Assembly (NCBI GenBank): GCA_016790285.1
Contig: JAEUPJ010000041.1
Coordinates: forward strand, 124,001-188,000
Reading direction: 5' to 3'
DNA from: Roseateles sp.
GTDB taxonomy: Bacteria > Pseudomonadota > Gammaproteobacteria > Burkholderiales > Burkholderiaceae_C
Length of the DNA stretch: 64,000 bases
Shown here: one piece after another, positions 61,489 through 64,000 of the stretch
Position numbering within the stretch: the first letter of the stretch is position 1
How the letters are laid out: each line of letters begins with the position of its first letter
Position numbers and translations under genes: made by a program
Notes under the pieces: generated by a model
What the model was told of the DNA's origin: nothing
The model's input: the letters and a program-made list of their open reading frames with translations, nothing else
Databases searched by the model: none

Positions 61489-62268
61489 ATGCTCGCCAAA
61501 CGCATCATTCCCTGTCTCGACGTCACCGCCGGCCGCGTGGTCAAGGGCGTCAACTTCGTCGGCCTGCGTGACGCGGGCGACCCCGTCGACATCGCCGCGC
61601 GCTACAACGAGCAGGGGGCCGACGAGCTCACCTTCCTCGACATCACCGCCACCAGCGACGGCCGCGACCTCATCCTGCACATCATCGAGGCGGTGGCCGC
61701 GCAGGTCTTCATCCCGCTGACGGTCGGCGGCGGCGTGCGCTCGGTGGCCGACGTGCGCCGGCTGCTCAACGCCGGGGCCGACAAGGTCAGCTTCAACTCC
61801 GCCGCCGTGGCCGACCCCGAACTCATCCGCGCCGCCAGCGACCGCTACGGCGCGCAGTGCATCGTCGTGGCCATCGACGCCAAGCGCCGCGTCGGCGACG
61901 ACCTCGCCGCGCGGGGCCCGGGCTGGGATGTCTACACCCACGGCGGCCGCAAGAACGTGGGCCTGGACGCCGTGGCCTGGGCCAGGCAGATGGCCGAGTT
62001 CGGCGCGGGTGAGATCCTGCTGACCAGCATGGACCGCGACGGCACCAAGAGCGGCTTCGACCTCGAACTGACCCGCGCCGTGAGCGACGCCGTGCCCGTG
62101 CCCGTCATCGCCTCGGGGGGCGTGGGCGGCCTGGAAGACCTGGCCGACGGCATCACCAAGGGCGGTGCCGACGCGGTGCTCGCCGCCAGCATCTTCCACT
62201 TCGGCCAGCACACGGTGGGTGAAGCCAAGGCGCTGATGGCGGCGCGCGGGATTGCGGTGCGGCAGTGA
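61489..62268 (+). CDS. hisF: Imidazole glycerol phosphate synthase, cyclase subunit
   Basis: This 259-residue TIM barrel is the cyclase partner of HisH. Catalytic Asp D11 (IPCLDV) and D130-equivalent in VVAIDAKRR are present, with GGGVRSVAD and ASGGVGG phosphate loops. It starts with an ATG about 114 bases past the antisense PEP-CTERM gene and should have its own promoter there. Its TGA overlaps a GTG of the next gene. hisI and hisE, which often follow in this order, are not here. Confidence 0.97.
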   Translation: MLAKRIIPCLDVTAGRVVKGVNFVGLRDAGDPVDIAARYNEQGADELTFLDITATSDGRDLILHIIEAVAAQVFIPLTVGGGVRSVADVRRLLNAGADKVSFNSAAVADPELIRAASDRYGAQCIVVAIDAKRRVGDDLAARGPGWDVYTHGGRKNVGLDAVAWARQMAEFGAGEILLTSMDRDGTKSGFDLELTRAVSDAVPVPVIASGGVGGLEDLADGITKGGADAVLAASIFHFGQHTVGEAKALMAARGIAVRQ

Positions 62269-63713
62269 AGCCAGCCTGGCGCCGGCTCCTGGGCGGGGCC
62301 GCGGTTGCACTGGCCGGTGCCAGCGCCGCGGCGTCATCCGGTTTCGAGCAGGCCCTGGAGGCCACCGCCGTCGGCCAGCGGCCCGCCGGCGCCTACTTCC
62401 TCGTGCCGCTGCTGGCCGCGCAGGGCCAGCCTGAACGCGCGGAGCAGTTGCGCCGCGAACTCTGGCGGCTGCAGCTCGAACGGCTGCAGGGCGCCGAGGC
62501 GCCGCCCGCGCGCACCGTGGGCCAGCTCGTGACCGCGGGCGCCCAGCTGCCGCCGCTGGCCGAGAGCTTCGCACCCGCCTGGGAGTACGCCTACAACGTG
62601 GCGCTGGGCCTGACGTGGCCGCGCAGCGAAGCCGCCGACGAACGCTTGCGCATCACCCTCACCAACCGCGCACCCGACCCGCTGCCGCTGGTCGAGCTGC
62701 GCCTGCGCTTGGGCAGCGAGGCCAGTGGCGTCACGCTGCCTTGCCACACCGACCCCGCTCCCGCCGACATCCATGCGGCTTCACGCCAGGCGGTCGAGCC
62801 CGGGCGCGCCGTCGACCTCGTCTGCGAGGCGCCCGCCGATGCACGCAGCCGCGCCCTGCTGCCCGTGCTCGTCGGGGCCGCGCGCGACGGCGGCGAGCCG
62901 CCGCGGCTGCTGCCGGCCGGCCTGCGCGCCAAGAGGCCCCAGCCCGACCAGTGGCTCTGGCAGTTCTGGGGCCGCGTGGACGACCCGCTGGCCGCCTGGC
63001 AGCGCCGCTGGAAGACGGCGCAACGGGCCGAGAACACCGGCCGCACCTGGCAGGCCGCCACCTGGCCCGACCCACCCGCCCTGCAGCCCCTGCCGCCGAC
63101 CCTGTCGCAACGCGTCGGCGCGCGCAGCCAGCGCGCCTGGGATCGCGGCCTGCCGTTGCTGATCATCGGCAGCGTCGGGTGGGTGCTCTTCTTCGGCGTG
63201 CGCCTGTCGATGCGCCGCGCGGCGCTGGCAGCGCAGTCCCTGGTCTGCCTGGCCGCCGCCCTGGCGGTGAGCCTGCTCTACCTGGTGGTCAGCCGAGGCA
63301 GTTCGCATTTCGGGGGCGACGGCTGGTCCCGCTGGGGCGAACTGGGGGTGTGGCTGGGCGTGCTGTCGCTGGGCATGTCCGGCGCCGTGCTGGCCATCCT
63401 GATGCTGCGGCTGCATCGGCTGCTCGATGATGAAGGCCGCAGCTGGGGCCAGGCGATCGCCGACGGCTGGCGGCGCGCGCTGCAGCTGGGCGGCACGACT
63501 ACATCCGGCCAGTTCTGGGGCTTCGTCGCGTTTGCCGTCTGGGCCTGGGGCCTGGCCTCGCCCTGGGGCCAGCCCTGGAACCAGGCCGTGCTGGCGGCGG
63601 TGGGGCTGCCGTTGATCACCGTGAGCCTGCGGCGCCTGGCCTCGCTCACGGTCCGGGAGTTCGCGGTGCTGGTCCTGATGCTCCTGCTGCTGGTCGTCGA
63701 CTACTGGCTCTGA
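62265..63713 (+). CDS. Membrane protein, unknown function, DUF805-like C-terminus
   Basis: This 482-residue protein has a signal-like start (about 10-25) and a large non-membrane domain (about 30-290) without a recognised family. Membrane segments follow (about 298-318, 325-345, 361-386, 413-432, 441-455 and 462-480). The last third shows [20 protein letters not shown], which resembles DUF805. GTG start overlaps the hisF stop, so it is coupled to histidine synthesis by position only. It takes the place where hisI and hisE are found in relatives. Function unknown. Confidence 0.7.
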   Translation: MKPAWRRLLGGAAVALAGASAAASSGFEQALEATAVGQRPAGAYFLVPLLAAQGQPERAEQLRRELWRLQLERLQGAEAPPARTVGQLVTAGAQLPPLAESFAPAWEYAYNVALGLTWPRSEAADERLRITLTNRAPDPLPLVELRLRLGSEASGVTLPCHTDPAPADIHAASRQAVEPGRAVDLVCEAPADARSRALLPVLVGAARDGGEPPRLLPAGLRAKRPQPDQWLWQFWGRVDDPLAAWQRRWKTAQRAENTGRTWQAATWPDPPALQPLPPTLSQRVGARSQRAWDRGLPLLIIGSVGWVLFFGVRLSMRRAALAAQSLVCLAAALAVSLLYLVVSRGSSHFGGDGWSRWGELGVWLGVLSLGMSGAVLAILMLRLHRLLDDEGRSWGQAIADGWRRALQLGGTTTSGQFWGFVAFAVWAWGLASPWGQPWNQAVLAAVGLPLITVSLRRLASLTVREFAVLVLMLLLLVVDYWL

Positions 63714-63730
63714 GCGCCGACAATCCCGGC

Positions 63731-64000
63731 ATGGGAGACATTCGCATCATCGGCGGCCAATGGAAGCGCTCCAAGCTGCCTGTGCCCGACCTGCCGGGCC
63801 TGCGCCCGACGCCCGACCGCATCCGCGAGACGCTGTTCAACTGGCTCGGGCAGACGCTGACCGGCTGGCGCGTGCTCGATGCCTTTGCCGGCAGCGGCGG
63901 CCTGGGCTTCGAGGCCGCCTCGCGGGATGCGGCCGAGGTGGTCCTCATCGAGCGCGAGGCCGCGCTGGTGGATGGCCTGCGGGAAAGCCAGCGCCGGCTC
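63731..64000 (+). CDS. rsmD: 16S rRNA (guanine-966-N2)-methyltransferase, N-terminal part
   Basis: The first 90 codons of an RsmD protein are visible; the rest lies right of the window. The start MGDIRIIGGQWKRSKLPVP, the motif RPTPDRIRETLFNWL and the SAM-binding motif DAFAGSGGLGFEAASR (about 50-65) are characteristic. The enzyme methylates guanine 966 of 16S rRNA. It follows the DUF805-like gene by 17 bases and could be its operon partner. Confidence 0.92.
   Translation, partial: MGDIRIIGGQWKRSKLPVPDLPGLRPTPDRIRETLFNWLGQTLTGWRVLDAFAGSGGLGFEAASRDAAEVVLIEREAALVDGLRESQRRL

Overview
The window is high-GC (about 70%), densely coded DNA of a betaproteobacterium of the order Burkholderiales. The Rubrivivax/Roseateles/Mitsuaria branch is the most likely home. 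This rests on the bolA-hisGD...hisCBHAF arrangement with a short-form HisG, a PHA-system protein, PEP-CTERM sorting tails and a strong GC3 bias. No rRNA, tRNA, CRISPR, integrase or insertion sequence was recognised.

Region 1 (1-20,160) reads as a polysaccharide utilisation locus. On the minus strand lie a TonB-dependent receptor, a flavin-dependent halogenase, a SapC protein, a cupin/JmjC-like protein and a second (cut) halogenase. Next come a LacI-type regulator, a GH16-CBM6 laminarinase and two tandem GH18 chitinases with CBM5/12-like modules. On the plus strand lie a sugar-binding protein, two permeases, a GH1 beta-glucosidase and a GH16 lipoprotein. Copies of one palindrome, TGAAAGCGCTTTCA, stand before the receptor, the GH16-CBM6 gene and the binding-protein operon. 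They tie these genes into one inferred LacI regulon: beta-1,3-glucan is cut outside the cell, oligosaccharides cross the outer membrane through the receptor and the inner membrane through the ABC transporter, and GH1 finishes them. A fimbrial-adhesin-like secreted protein stands divergently beside the regulator.

Region 2 (20,180-26,950) holds secreted and surface proteins: a PEP-CTERM protein with a cohesin-like domain, a DUF6438-like protein, a large metzincin protease ending in a dockerin-like module, an outer-membrane barrel and a TonB-C-terminal protein. The nearby cohesin-like and dockerin-like modules are the most unusual pairing here.

Region 3 (27,060-33,651) holds a sugar-ABC ATPase with a second binding protein but no permeases, a divergent TctD/TctE-like two-component system and a chemoreceptor. 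The ATPase may power the permeases of region 1.

Region 4 (33,766-49,990) is mixed metabolism: a molybdopterin oxidoreductase, a lipoprotein peptidase, an acetyltransferase, an aldo-keto reductase, a Sel1 protein, a PHA-system protein, acyl-CoA-binding protein and a WS/DGAT acyltransferase. It also holds a four-gene PepSY/DUF2271/flavodoxin-reductase/ApbE operon that looks like an extracytoplasmic flavinylation system, then a TPR protein, a TetR regulator and an ABC-2 exporter.

Region 5 (50,094-64,000) is the histidine operon, interrupted. Between hisD and hisC lie a GNAT-like protein, a periplasmic binding-like protein, a chemoreceptor with a Cache protein, and a VapBC-like toxin-antitoxin pair whose toxin gene overlaps hisC. 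A PEP-CTERM CHRD gene lies antisense between hisA and hisF. murA, hisI and hisE are not in their usual Burkholderiales positions. The window ends inside rsmD.
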